Shown here: in pieces, positions 54,243 through 64,000 of the stretch | Numbering within the stretch: the stretch's first letter is position 1 | Layout: every line of letters begins with the position of its first letter | From: Hanleya hanleyi | Taxonomy: Eukaryota > Mollusca > Polyplacophora > Lepidopleurida > Hanleyidae | DNA length: 64,000 nt | Assembly (NCBI GenBank): GCA_036873755.1 | Contig: JAVTVY010016041.1 | Coordinates: 1 to 64,000 of the forward strand | Reading direction: 5' to 3' | Notes under the pieces: model-generated | Databases searched by the model: none | Seen by the model: only the letters and a program-made list of their open reading frames with translations | What the model was told of the DNA's origin: nothing | Position numbers and translations under genes: made by a program

Positions 54243-54333
54243 GTTTTCTCAAGCCTCCCCATTAGATGGGAGAGTAAACCCGCTCCCAACGGGCCTGGAA
54301 CTTACCCGCTCGACGGGTAGTACGTCTGCCCTT

Positions 54334-55597
54334 CTAGCAGGCACGACCGCCATCGTGCGTGCCCTCTGCCCCCAGTTCTGTAACCTCAAACAGTCTGTGA
54401 AGACGTGTCCGCTGGCACGGGGTGAGATACCCAACCAATATCAGTAGTACTCGCCAGTGGATTAGTACCGCGGTCGAGTTGATGGGTCGTAGCTGGAAAG
54501 TGTCGGGGACAGGTTCCCCACGCTCCTGCAGGAGTTTGGCCATAGCCTGCTGCGATGATTGCAGGATGCGCGACTCTGGCGGGATCGCATCTACCACATT
54601 CACCATGTCTACTAGCCCTTGCAATGATCCCCTAGGTCCCAGGATCCAGGTGGCCAGGCATTTCAGAGCTGCCCAGCGCTGGCAGTGGGTCTCTGGATCT
54701 TCCAACCTCTCTGCTGGTTCCCGGTCCTTTAGTATGGGAGGTAAATGTCCCATGAAAGCATGGCGCTTGAGTTTCCTGGTTCTGAAACCACATCCAGGTA
54801 CTGGGCACAGTGACGACCTGGCCTGAGGAAAAGATGGCTTGCTCTTCTTGTCGGCTGGCTGAGGGGAAGGGTCTCCAGGACACTCTCTGAAGGGGCGTTT
54901 ACCTCTACCGCTCAGCTCTGCATCCCTGGCTGCCGAAGAGAAGTTCGGTCGGGCAAGGTCCCTTGCCATACCCCTCCGCTCCAAATCTCTCGCCGCAGAT
55001 GAAAACTTTGGTTTGGTAGGTCTGTCCGTGGTAGCACTCCGCTCCAGACCCCTCGCCGCGGATGAAAACTTTGGTTTGTCCATCTGATTCGGAGCTTGGG
55101 GCTGACCGCGGCCACGGTCGATCGCCCCTTGCCCCCCAGCCTTCATCCTGGTTGGCGCCCTCACTGGCAGATTACTGCCCTGGTACCCCCCGCCATCACG
55201 GAAGGCTCTCCCTCTTCTCTCCGAGGATACCGCCAATTGCTGTTGGGTGCCCTCATATAGCCGCGAATCCCGGTGTCGCTGGTCCGTGATCCTGCCGGCT
55301 GGCCCTAGGGTGATAGGTGCCCCATTCTCGACCTCTAGCTGTGTACGTGCGGGGCCAGTAGTATCGTTCTGGCTCAATGATCCGGCTACTGCGACGCCTG
55401 TACGACACTTCAGGATCGTGCGCCCTCGATGGTGGCTCAGGTATTCTCTCTCGGCCGTAGCACCGGCGGGAGGTGGCATATCTCCTTCCTGACTGCTCTA
55501 CTTGATCTCTACGGGACCCCCATTGAGACTCACTCTCCTTGGTCTGGGGTCTCCGCCACGCCCTCTTCGGGCTTCCTGAATCTGAATCAGTTAACAT
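54334..55597 (-). pseudogene. Gypsy extra ORF with three-copy motif and C2H2-type finger, one frameshift
   Basis: A frame from ATG 55,597 (Arg/Ser/Glu-rich) gives way to a second frame open from 55,479 to 54,334; the likely shift is at about 55,255-55,300. The second part has three repeats of KPKFSSAARDLER type, then a basic stretch and CPVPGCGFRTRKLKRH-x4-H, a C-x4-C-x9-H-x4-H zinc-binding pattern, then a helical domain. It occupies the env position but has no signal peptide or transmembrane segment, so it is not an envelope gene. Related C2H2 ORF3 proteins occur in other invertebrate Gypsy elements (inference); the role may be nucleic-acid binding. Confidence 0.7.
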
Positions 55598-55624
55598 CTT
55601 TCCTACAAATATACAAGAGAAGAA

Positions 55625-56085
55625 TCAGTGATGGCGCAACCGCTCTGACCTCCGCAGGGGAACGTTATCAAGCGTTCGCTCCTGGGGATCAACGGTGGCA
55701 TCCATCAGCTGGGTGGGTTGAGAACAAGTGGGGCAAAAGTACATGTCCATTTCTGTTGCTTCCTCACGACACACACCCACACATTTACCATGGAACCACT
55801 CCAAGCATTCATCGCATTGGATCATGAAATCTCCTACGTCTGGTTGCCTACATAAGCAATAGACTGGCTCAGGCGTATCTGCCTGACCAGTGGATTCCTC
55901 GGAGGGCACCTGCGCCTCTTGGTTGGCACCTTCCCTCTCTTTCTCCATAGCCTCTCGATGCTTGATCAGCCAAGCAGGCAAGTCCCGGTCAGAGCAGAGC
56001 TTGATGCGATCATGGTTCACGGTCAGAACAGCCCCTCTAGTTTTCACTCGGTACAGATATGGGGTCAGTTTTTCCACGATAGACT
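55625..56085 (-). CDS. C-terminal PHD finger region of the Gypsy integrase
   Basis: In the frame after a one-base shift at about 56,080, this continues the integrase C-terminal fold ([20 protein letters not shown]) and then encodes a PHD finger: C-x-C-x11-C-x2-C-x4-H-x2-C-x15-C-x2-C, including [19 protein letters not shown]. The pattern is close to the H3K4me-reading PHD fingers of the PHF8 and CFP1 type. It would tether the integration complex to marked chromatin, as a chromodomain does in chromoviruses (inference). The frame ends at 55,625 with a basic tail. Confidence 0.85.
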
Positions 56086-56870
56086 CCTGGCCCTTTCCAA
56101 GGTGGACTTAATTTTCTGTTTTTCCCTTTAACCCTGGCCGTGTCCAGCATATACACAGGGTCACCAACGTTATAGGACTTTACCAGACACTTTAAATCAT
56201 AATCTCGCTTCATCCGAGCTTGAGTCGTCTTCAGCGTTGTCCGTGCCGTTTCATGGGCTAACCGAGTGGCCTCCTCCAACTCTGCAACATAACCGTCCAA
56301 ACCTCCACTAACATCGTTCTCAGTGGGAGGACGGAACATCAAATCAGCCGGCAAATTCACCTCCCGACCCAGCATGAGCTTGTTTGGAGTGAAGCCTGTC
56401 TGTCGGTTGACTGAAGAACGTAACGCGCTGGCTACCTGTGCTAAATTCTCATCCCAACGGTTCTGTGACTTCTCGATGTAGCAGCGGATGGCATCCATCA
56501 GGGTGCGATTGAACCGCTCAACTTGTCCATTTGCAGACGGTCTATAAGGCGTCGTCCTGGCCTTATGAATTCGCAGCAAGTCGCAGACCGCACGGAATAG
56601 CTTGCTTTCGAAATTTCGGCCTTGATCAGTGAAGATCTGAAATGGGCATCCAAACCGGCAGAAGAATTCATTAACCGCTGCCCGGGCAGTCACTTCCGCC
56701 GTCTGAGATGGTAGGGGCACGTACTCCACCCATTTCGAGAACTGATCCACAATCATTAGTATGAATTCATGGCCCCGCTCGGTACGAGGCAACGGCCCGA
56801 GAAAATCCAGATGGACCCTTTCCATAGGTGAACCCGCATGGTACGGCGTCAGATTGAACTTGGCATGTGA
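56037..56870 (-). CDS. Gypsy integrase catalytic core
   Basis: DD35E motif: Asp in [13 protein letters not shown], Asp in [10 protein letters not shown] and Glu in [12 protein letters not shown], with exactly 35 residues between the last two. The HHCC zinc-binding domain lies at the end of the RT ORF, one frame away. A single-base change near 56,868 separates them, and another near 56,080 separates the core from the PHD region. The element DNA would be inserted by this enzyme. The core itself is unbroken over about 260 residues. Confidence 0.92.
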   Translation of the reverse strand, partial: SHAKFNLTPYHAGSPMERVHLDFLGPLPRTERGHEFILMIVDQFSKWVEYVPLPSQTAEVTARAAVNEFFCRFGCPFQIFTDQGRNFESKLFRAVCDLLRIHKARTTPYRPSANGQVERFNRTLMDAIRCYIEKSQNRWDENLAQVASALRSSVNRQTGFTPNKLMLGREVNLPADLMFRPPTENDVSGGLDGYVAELEEATRLAHETARTTLKTTQARMKRDYDLKCLVKSYNVGDPVYMLDTARVKGKNRKLSPPWKGPGVYRGKTDPISVPSEN

Positions 56871-59050
56871 ACGGGTTTCTTGTTCCTGTTACATATTCCG
56901 CAGGTGGAGACAAACCTCTGGACGTCACGTGATATACCATACCAGTAGTATTTTTCACGAAGCCTGGCCTTAGTACGGTCAACACCCTGATGTCCGGCTG
57001 TGGGAATGTCATGATTCAACTGGAACACCTCACGCTGGAGTGACTGGGGAATGACTAAACGATCCGCTTTATCCCCTTTCCTCCTCCACAACACCCCTTG
57101 CTGGTCCAAATGAAAAATCTGCCTATTCATCCAGTAATTTTTCGCGGCGGGACTGGTTAGAAATAAGGCCCCCTCTGTGGGATGGATACCGCTCTGCAAC
57201 CAAGACAGTATGATCTGCAAATCAGGGTCCTCGCCCTGCTTCCGAAGGAGCTCTTCCGTAGTATAACTCGACAGCGAAATCCCTGCCTGGTCTTGTTCCC
57301 CAATCGCCCCAACACACACTTCCTCATCCTGGGTGATGATCAGCGATCGTACATCTTGCTTAGTAATCACTTCTATGCTGGACACCATCAGCTCCGCATC
57401 ATTCTGCGTATTGGGCGCACACACGTTGCCGCCGGGGTCCCATGGCCGATCAATGGCCGCATCAGGATCATCAACTGTCGACGTCAGTGAACAGCCCTGC
57501 TCCCGCTCTCCGTCGGGAGGAGCCCAGGATTCTTGGCATCGCTCAGGACGTTCAAGTCCTCCCTCTACCAGAGAAGGGCTTTCAGTCACCAGTTCTCCGC
57601 CCTTAGGACATGGTGGCAGGACAGTCAGGGGCACCGCCTCATCAACGTCCTGTTGGAAGCTGGCCCACCCTTGATGTGCCTTCGTGCAGTATTTACAGCC
57701 TCCGCAAGGTAGGTCCTCGGGGGCCATGTCCAACCGGAAACTAGGACAGGGGAGATGCTCTGGCATCCTGGACAGGGCATCCGCATTAGCGTGCTTTCGC
57801 CCAGCTCGATGATGTACCTCCATATGATACTGGCTCAGCTCTTCCATCCATCTGGCGAGTTGCCCGGTTGGCTCCTTGAAATGAAGAAGCCAAGTCAAAC
57901 TACTGTGGTCAGTTCTTACCACAAACTTCCGTCCCAGTAGATAGTGTCGGAATTGTCTTGTGAACCTCACCACTGCCAGCAGCTCCTTCCGGGTAGTGCA
58001 ATATTTTCTCTGTTCGGGCGTCAACGCAAAGCTCCCATATGCCACCACTTTCTCCTTTCCCTCCTGGATTTGTATCAGCTCTGCCCCAATGGCATAGTCC
58101 GACGCGTCTGTGTCCAGGGCATAAGGATCTGTAGAGTTTGGCAGTGCAAGTACTGGTGTTGACGTGAGAGCGACCTTAATGGCATCAAAATCGTTCTGCT
58201 GATTGGTACCCCACCCGAAAGATTTCTTGCCGGTGATTTCGTACAAGGGGATGGCCATCTTGGCGTAGTCTTTCAGGAAGGCTCGGTGGTAGTTGGCAAA
58301 CCCAAGAAACTTTTCCACATCCCTGGTCCGTTTAGGAATTGGCCAATCTTCAACCACTCGAGTATGCTCATTGCTCATCTCCAAGCTCGACTTGCTGACC
58401 ATTCGACCGAGGAACCCAACACGCCTCTGGAACAGTTCACATTTTGCAGGCTTGAGTTTCAGGTGGTAATCTCGGAAACGCCCCAGTACCCTCCGGAGGT
58501 TCTCAAGATGGCTGTCAAAGTCCATACCCAGCACGAGGGCATCATCTAGGAACGCCAGAACTATGTTCCAATTCAAACCTCGCAGCACGAGATTCATCAC
58601 GCGAGCATAGGTCGCAGGTGCATTGCATAACCCGAAACCCATCTTGGTGAATTCAAATAATCCATACTTGGTAGTAAATGCGGTCTTCTTCCTGTCAGAC
58701 TCCTTGAGATTCACTTGCCAGTATGCAGAGTTTGCGTCAAGTTTGGAAAACCATTCATTCCCTGCTAGTGTGTCCAGGCATTCCTCCACCAAAGGCAGGG
58801 GGAAGACATCCTTGGTGGTAACTGCATTCAAAGCCCGATAATCTAAACACCAACGTACTCCCACGTCGCGCTTCCTGATAAGGACAGGTGCTGCCGCCCA
58901 TTCCGAAACAGAGGGCTGGATTACCCCGGCATCCAACATCTTCTTTAGATGTGCCTCCTCCTCATGGACAAAGCATGCTGGGGTGCGTCGCATCCGAAGC
59001 CGTACTGGGCGGGCGTCGCCAGTGTCGATAGCATGCTCAAGTCCAAATCA
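56849..59050 (-). CDS. Gypsy reverse transcriptase, RNase H and integrase zinc domain
   Basis: A 714-residue open frame from 58,993, and homology in this frame begins further upstream at about 59,045 (EHAIDTGDARPVRLR). RT motifs: RWCLDYRALNAVT, SKLDANSAYWQ, FGLCNAPATYARVM and the catalytic FLDD (Phe replaces the common Tyr). RNase H: LDTDASDYAIGA, Glu in RKELLAVV and RTDHSSLTWLL. A long acidic linker leads to the HHCC domain, with HDIPTAGH and CGICNRNK. The catalytic residues are all present. It ends out of frame just before the integrase core. Confidence 0.93.
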
Positions 59051-59400
59051 TCTTTAGCGAACACATCCTCATGCTCAGTGAGGAGCTCCGCCAGTTTCTC
59101 CACTTTAGCAGGAGGCAGATGTACAGAAGATCTCTGTAGCAAGTCCCGCAAATGTGCAGGCACTAACGGGACACACGGTTCCTCCGGGTTTTGCGTGGCA
59201 TCCGGCGTCACCACATCCTGGTAAACATGCTTGGGTTCCTCCTGGGGTACGGCCGGTTCGACCTCATCCACTTCCACCGCTTTAGCAACCACCACATTCC
59301 GCTTCATGGTTATATAGCGATCACTTAAATTGACAAGGCACAATGTGGGCTTTGTCCCTCCAGGATGCATCGTACGCGGGACAAGGAGTTTGAGTCCCTA
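58945..59400 (-). pseudogene. Gypsy protease-RT linker in a shifted frame
   Basis: Between about 59,390 and 59,045 the coding sense runs in a different frame from both protease and RT (VPRTMHPGGTKPTLCLVNLS, then LTEHEDVFAKDDLDL). The flanking domains share one frame, so two compensating indels are required. The DLDL end may also have lost several residues compared with related elements. Confidence 0.75.
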
Positions 59401-59882
59401 TCACAAATCCTTTCATCTTCATCTCCCTACCAGCATTATGCATGGTGACCTCTTTAATGGTTGTTGGTTTAAACTTCAATGCACCGTACAATCTGTCAGA
59501 GATGATGGACACCTCTGCCGCAGTATCCACCACTGCTTGGGTAGTGTGTCCCTGGACTTGTATCGGCACCCGGAACATCGATCCCGAGCGCAGCTGGCGG
59601 ATGGTGATTTCCTCATCACTAGTGCTCTGATCTGTCTCATCCTGGCTAGTCTCCTCGTCAGGTTCTGCCATAGCTACTTCAACTTCAGGTGTCCCCTGAG
59701 CACAAGATGCTTCCATAAAAGGGAATGAATACTGTGTGTTTCCCTCCTTTCGCTCATGTGCGTCCTCAGATGAGCCAGACGTCATCAGCATCGCACGATT
59801 TATCTCTGCTACATTCTCCAGGCCTCTCCCTTCATTGTGGGTCGAACTTAGGCCTACTTGCCCGACCCGTTCTCGTTTAACG
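59321..59882 (-). CDS. Gypsy protease, in -1 frame to gag
   Basis: The frame overlaps the gag end and is entered by a -1 shift at GTTAAAC (59,875-59,881). It encodes a retropepsin-type motif VDTAAEVSIIS (D-T-A-A where D-T-G/S-A is commoner). ORF reading from the first Met covers 59,791-59,321; the aspartic motif lies at about 59,520. It terminates early because of the indel near 59,390. Confidence 0.8.
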
Positions 59883-61644
59883 ACGGAGTTTCTGGAGAAA
59901 ATGTTACCTTTTTCTCCACTGCTGGCCTGTTACCAAGAGCGTTCAATGGACATTCACGTTTAAAATGGCCGCCGGCCCCACAAAGTTAGCATGTCGAACG
60001 ACTACGGGACGGTGATGGTGAGGACCTGGATGCGCGTCTATTACTTAACATGTAGGTGATCTTCCTCACCTCTGACGAAAGCGGTTTCATGTCTGTAGAC
60101 AGGGTTTCCATCTGCCCTTCCATCTTCTTTAAACGGGACTCGTGGTCACTAGAATGCGTGGCTTTAGGCGAGGAACTCATTGCCCTAACTCGAGCAGGAC
60201 TTCCTTCCCCGTCCGAATCCGAGCTGACGTATCTAATTTCCCGCCGGCTTGATCGGCCGTAAATAGCCTGGTTAGTGTGCTGAAACCACCTTATCTTGTC
60301 AATTGCATCTTCAATTGTTGCTGGGCGTGCATTACAAGCATTCTGTCCGGCCTCTTTATCCATGCATCCCTGACAGAAACGCATCACTGCTTGCAGATAC
60401 ATGTGCTCATCCGGTAAATCTCGGAAAGCGCGGGTCGCTAACGACAGAACTCTGTCCGCCCAGTCTTCTAGGGATTCATCAGCAACCTGCTTAGCTGTTT
60501 GAAACTGTATTTGAGCAGTTTCTGGCTAATCCTTAAACCCGAAGCGCTTTTCGAGTTTGCGCACCAAGTCGAAAAAATCTATGTCCCTATCCCGTTCCAT
60601 GAGCATCACATAATACTCACTGGCCTTCCCATCCAAGCACCAACATAGCTGATCTTTGCACTGCTTGGTAGACCACATAGCTACCTCAGCATATCGCGAG
60701 AATTTTGCATAAAACGCCTGCCAGCTCGTCTTACCATCATAGTTGAGGGATTTCGGCAAGGTGGTAGGTTTCCTGGAACCTTGCTCGTGTTCATTTACCC
60801 TTGGAGTGGGTGTATTCCGTGGGAAGGCAGGGGTCTCCCCGCTCTCACGGGGATATGCGGGTCGCATGTCCACGTGATACCTTGGAGGCGGTCCCGGAGC
60901 AGTATTCTGGCCTGGGCTTCGGGCCCCCCTGTCATCTGCACCCCATTGGTATGACCTTGCTCCCATACTTACCCAGGAGCTAAGCTCACCAGCTGGAGGG
61001 TACCCATGGTGGGTCTGTTCAAGTTTCGGCCATTCCGGGTTATTCGAAGGGTGGGTGTACATATCATAATTTGATATTGAACCCCCATAGTCAGCATAAC
61101 CCCCATACATTGGTTTTTCCTGGAGGGGTTGACGATATGCCTGTGATGGATGGTCAAGATAGTTGGCTGGTATATGCTGATCTGCTCCCTTAAGAAAAGT
61201 TCCAGCACGGCGTGGCGTTTCTGGGAAAAGTGTTTGTCCCCAGTTTCCCCGCCCCATTGGCACACGACTAGGACTAATCTGCTTTCCGGGCGGTCCTGAT
61301 AATTTCGCAGAATTAATCACACCTCGAATCGAGTCCTGGAAAGCTTTCTCCCGTGCCTCCCCATCACCCGTATTCACCTCACCCGCATCCTTAAACTGCT
61401 GGCTTTCCTCGCGAGATCTGTTGTTATCCTCGTCAGGAACACATGGTGTAAAATCTAAACATGCCAGTAATTGTGGACTGGCTCGTAAATGGGGAATGGT
61501 GGCGAAGGATTCCTCTGTCAAATTACCCAGCTCATAACGGTGCCTCATAATAGCATCTGCCAATTTTCTGGCAATGCCGGGTAACTCCAATAGTTCTTTG
61601 TAGTTGCATTTATTTATTAATAATTTTGGATTCTGATCTGCCAT
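59854..61644 (-). pseudogene. Gypsy gag with helix-hairpin-helix motif; two in-frame stops
   Basis: ATG 61,644. Residues about 15-45 form a helix-hairpin-helix motif (LLELPGIARKLADAIMRHR). A Pro/Gly/Tyr-rich middle follows, then a retrotransposon gag domain (FYAKFSRYAEVA, DKIRWFQHTNQA), an Arg/Ser region, a CCHC knuckle and a stop at 59,854-59,856. A TAG at 60,526-60,528 and a TAA at 59,986-59,988 interrupt one continuous frame; the TAA falls inside the knuckle (C-stop-L-C-x4-H-x4-C). Either this copy is dead or the stops are read through or are sequence errors. Confidence 0.85.
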
Positions 61645-62700
61645 GATGGATACCTAATTATGTGATAAACAGCCCACTGTACAATTGCTTGTTGTGTCCT
61701 AGTCACACAGTTTAGCAAAGCCGAGGGGTTCCAAGCATACAGTGTGCCAATTATTATGTAATCTCCAATAAAAACTGACTTGTCAAATCTCTCGACAAAA
61801 CAGTTGTGGACTAACTGATCAGGTCCCGCTCCAATTGCACGAGAGGAAATGTTGTGTACGCTGCAATAACTATTAGCACGAATTAGATCCTCCACGATTG
61901 AATGCAGGAGAACACCAAGGAATATTTGAGATAAATCTGGTAAAATGTCTTGCAATACCACAGTCGAACAACCTATGCAATTTCAGTATTGCAAAATTTC
62001 CACCACGCAATTTATATATCAATTGCCCGAAAATAATGACAAAGTGAAATTTAGTTTGGCAACCCACTTGTTCCCAATGGTCCACCATACAATAACATTA
62101 CATGTATCAACAGTTCATGAACAAATTAGAACGGCAAAATTACGGCACAACGTGTAATGTCGCCTGACAAACACGCAAATTTACTCAACTAAATTCCCGT
62201 AATTAATCCACGGGAAAAAACAATTCCTGGAGAGAACACAAATAAAACCAAAAGATTCTTATCCCGCAAATCCTCACGGGAGAAGACAAACAAAAATGCA
62301 TACAATTTGCCCGCTCTCAACGGATTGAAAACGGTACCGAAACTTCCCGCTCTCGACGGCTCGAAAACGGGTCAGAAATCCTCCGCTCTCGACGGGTCGA
62401 CAACGAAAGTAAAACCACGTGGAACACCCGCCAAAACCGGGTGGTCGTCTTTTGCGACTTATTACTAAAGCAATGTTGATCCAAATAACCTTGCTTCGAT
62501 GTCGAATGCAAGGTAACAATCTTTATTTACTAATGTCAAACACACTTTGACTTGACAGCACTCTACTGTGACAACACGAGTCCACAATTTGTCTGCAATT
62601 TTCTCCGACAAAATTGTAAACAACAATGGCGGAAATGTCACTCTGTCTCTGCACACACAAAGTCCAGAAAAACTGCAAGAACTCCGTACAGACTCGTTGT

Positions 62701-62712
62701 CTCGCAGCGCCA
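62701..62712 (-). other. Primer-binding site
   Basis: Minus strand TGGCGCTGCGAG, ten bases inside the 5' LTR. It is complementary to the 3' end expected for some animal tRNA-Ser species (from memory; not checked against this genome). Confidence 0.65.
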
Positions 62713-62722
62713 ATGTAGTAAA

Positions 62723-62886
62723 TGTATAATTACCACCGAATATGTCTCTAAACTCGGATCGGTCTGTGAAATTATGTCTTTCTTCTTGCTCGATCTTCGT
62801 CCAAAGGCGCCGTTTTCAGAACGAGGCGCACCACGAGGCTCCTGATGGGGGAACCCGAAATAGGGCGGAAATGCCCGATTACCACA
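62723..62886 (-). repeat. Gypsy 5' LTR
   Basis: 164 bp, TG...CA on the minus strand, one mismatch to the 3' LTR. The 61,645-62,700 stretch between gag and PBS is leader without a credible ORF; it includes a triplicated GCTCTCGACGG-type word at 62,310-62,405. Confidence 0.92.
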
Positions 62887-62989
62887 CACCCTATGATAAT
62901 ATGTGATCTTGTTGTCGTGATCGGAAAAATTGGAAATTTGGGGTAACAGCTGATGAATACGGCAAAATCGATGTAAAAGTCTAGATCCT

Positions 62990-63166
62990 GTGTTAAATGT
63001 GATGATTTTAATCAACGTCACAAAACATTGTTGCAGAAACTTATAAAACAGGGCTATTCCACCAAGCGCCTCCACTCAAAGTTTCTCAAATTTGGCGATA
63101 CATATCGCATGCTGATAGCAAAATACGAACGTAGCGTGCAAGATCTATGGCGCTATGTTTCGTAAC
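62990..63166 (+). pseudogene. Reverse transcriptase C-terminal tail, second copy
   Basis: The frame encodes CDDFNQRHKTLLQKL...FLKFGDTYRMLIAKYE and ends in TAA at about 63,166. It aligns base for base with 31,905-32,085. The catalytic part is absent; similarity starts abruptly at CTAGATCCTGTGTTAA (about 62,980). Confidence 0.6.
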
Positions 63167-63420
63167 TTGTGTCTAATTCCGCTTAACCCGGGGCTAGGGG
63201 CCGTATGAACCCATGTACTACAAGATCCTCATGGTACTCATATGAACAGTCACAATCGAAGCGTGACTGAGATACATCTTTTTTTTTTAGATGACTCTAT
63301 AACGAATATTATGGATTAAGAATACTGATCAGCGATACGGATTTGATATTTCTGGAACATCATGATGTCTTGCCGGCATCATTGAAAACAATTGACCGCT
63401 TCTCTCTTGCAGGAAACAAG

Positions 63421-63627
63421 CCTATGTTTATGTATACTATGATTGTCTTTTTGAATTTGGTGCTAATACTGTTATGTGGAAAATGGAATAGGTCTTTGGA
63501 TTATGGACGCGGATATTCTCTAATGGACGACGGCTGGATTATGAATGACGGACTAGACGCTTGTAATTCCTTGAGTGTAAAATACGTCGTCATTTGTATC
63601 GTTCGGTCTGTAAGTTTGTATCAATAG
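63421..63627 (+). CDS. Small hydrophobic ORF (membrane-type)
   Basis: The open frame runs from 63,343, but similarity to 32,330-32,480 and the hydrophobic segment suggest the start near ATG 63,427. Residues MYTMIVFLNLVLILLCG would form one transmembrane helix, followed by a polar tail with Asp, Trp and Gly. A sequence resembling a 3' splice site (CTCTCTTGCAG) precedes it. It is followed after 20 bases by the 63,647 ORF. Function unknown. Confidence 0.45.
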   Translation, partial: PMFMYTMIVFLNLVLILLCGKWNRSLDYGRGYSLMDDGWIMNDGLDACNSLSVKYVVICIVRSVSLYQ

Positions 63628-63646
63628 GCGCATTCATCAACAAGAA

Positions 63647-64000
63647 ATGGCGACTGGTGACGAAAACCCGTCACCTCATCATGGAAGGTCAACGAGAACC
63701 AGAAACTTTCGTAAACTTGATGATTACATAATGGGGCGGGAATATGATTCTTATCTCGAGAACACTGGACGGGTCTCGCCGTTGGTGCCAGCCACATACG
63801 CAGATCATGAAATTCCTCGCCCTCGTGTACAGGCCGATGGAAAGGTAAATAATGTAACTTTTACCACATTACCAACCAGAATTTCATACTGGAAAGAACC
63901 TCTGTGTCTGCTCCTTCCAGGTGAGGTAAACACGCAGAAAAATGACACTGTATGCAAAGTTTTGTATCCTGACTCGGACAAAGTAAAACAAAAAGTGACA
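63647..64000 (+). CDS. Start of a large ORF, runs off the window
   Basis: ATG 63,647 opens a frame with no stop to the last base (118 codons visible). The N-terminus is polar with Arg/His, and the later part looks like a folded domain with Trp, Leu and Cys (ISYWKEPLCLLLPGEV). I do not recognise the family. It follows the small hydrophobic ORF in the same compact style as the cluster at 1-1710, so both may be parts of one class of element (inference). A deleted remnant lies at 53,936. Confidence 0.55.
   Translation, partial: MATGDENPSPHHGRSTRTRNFRKLDDYIMGREYDSYLENTGRVSPLVPATYADHEIPRPRVQADGKVNNVTFTTLPTRISYWKEPLCLLLPGEVNTQKNDTVCKVLYPDSDKVKQKVT

Larger units (their letters stand above)
54070..62886 (-). 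mobile_element. Full-length Gypsy (Metaviridae-type) LTR retrotransposon with PHD finger
   Basis: 8.8 kb with 164-bp LTRs differing at one position, PBS, PPT, and minus-strand gag, protease, RT-RNase H, integrase, PHD finger and an extra ORF. No target duplication is seen (GGCAG left, CACCC right). Coding breaks: two in-frame stops in gag, one frame excursion between protease and RT, single frameshifts before and after the integrase core, and one in the extra ORF. Confidence 0.92.

Noticed and set aside
54334..55597. Envelope gene of a Gypsy errantivirus
   Set aside because: Position fits, but there is no signal peptide, no transmembrane helix and no furin-type site; it has a zinc-finger pattern instead.

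Overview
The window looks like repeat-rich accessory DNA from an animal nuclear genome, most likely a marine invertebrate. Supporting this are spliced C2H2 zinc-finger genes with GT-AG introns, tyrosine-recombinase retrotransposons (DIRS and Ngaro types), a Gypsy/Metaviridae element, L1/Tx1-like and RNase H-bearing LINE fragments, many MITE or foldback elements and several satellites. The species cannot be named from the sequence. No rRNA gene, intact tRNA gene, operon or CRISPR array is visible.

Layout. 1-1.9 kb: the 3' end of a compact, intronless cluster of four plus-strand ORFs of virus-like or mobile-element style, closed by a 35-bp direct repeat. 1.9-3.6 kb: non-coding DNA with a polypyrimidine tract and a short tandem repeat. 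3.6-18.9 kb: a copy of a segmental repeat split by a 14.1-kb Ngaro-like element with split direct repeats A1...B1-A2-B2. Its gag is itself split by a foldback transposon, and that transposon is split by a near-complete DIRS element (gag, RT-RNase H, tyrosine recombinase, inverted terminal repeats, internal complementary region). 19-22.2 kb: a PIF1-type helicase fragment and an array of about eleven 156-bp units ending in a hairpin.

22.2-31.1 kb and 36.2-44.9 kb are two diverged copies of one segmental duplication. Each holds a minus-strand two-exon zinc-finger gene (14 and 20 complete or near-complete fingers), an upstream repeat block, a 40-bp minisatellite and a zinc-finger relic. The two copies act as empty-site controls for each other and expose several later transposon insertions with clean target duplications. 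31.5-35.5 kb holds RT debris and an inverted-repeat block carrying a LINE RNase H ORF. 44.9-53.9 kb is degenerate LINE DNA, a second local duplication, MITEs and tandem repeats with no convincing host gene.

54.07-62.89 kb is a full-length minus-strand Gypsy element with 164-bp LTRs, PBS, PPT, gag, protease, RT-RNase H, integrase, a PHD finger after the integrase, and an extra C2H2-type ORF. It carries several stops and frameshifts although its LTRs differ at only one position. 62.9-64 kb begins another compact intronless ORF cluster: an RT tail, a small membrane-type ORF, and an ORF running off the window.

The most unusual signals are: an 8-bp motif (CCGGAAGC) seen 17 times in about 1.8 kb of the DIRS gag region in all reading phases and both orientations; the PHD finger and helix-hairpin-helix motif in the Gypsy proteins; the Ngaro insertion with its empty site; and the compact ORF clusters at both window edges.
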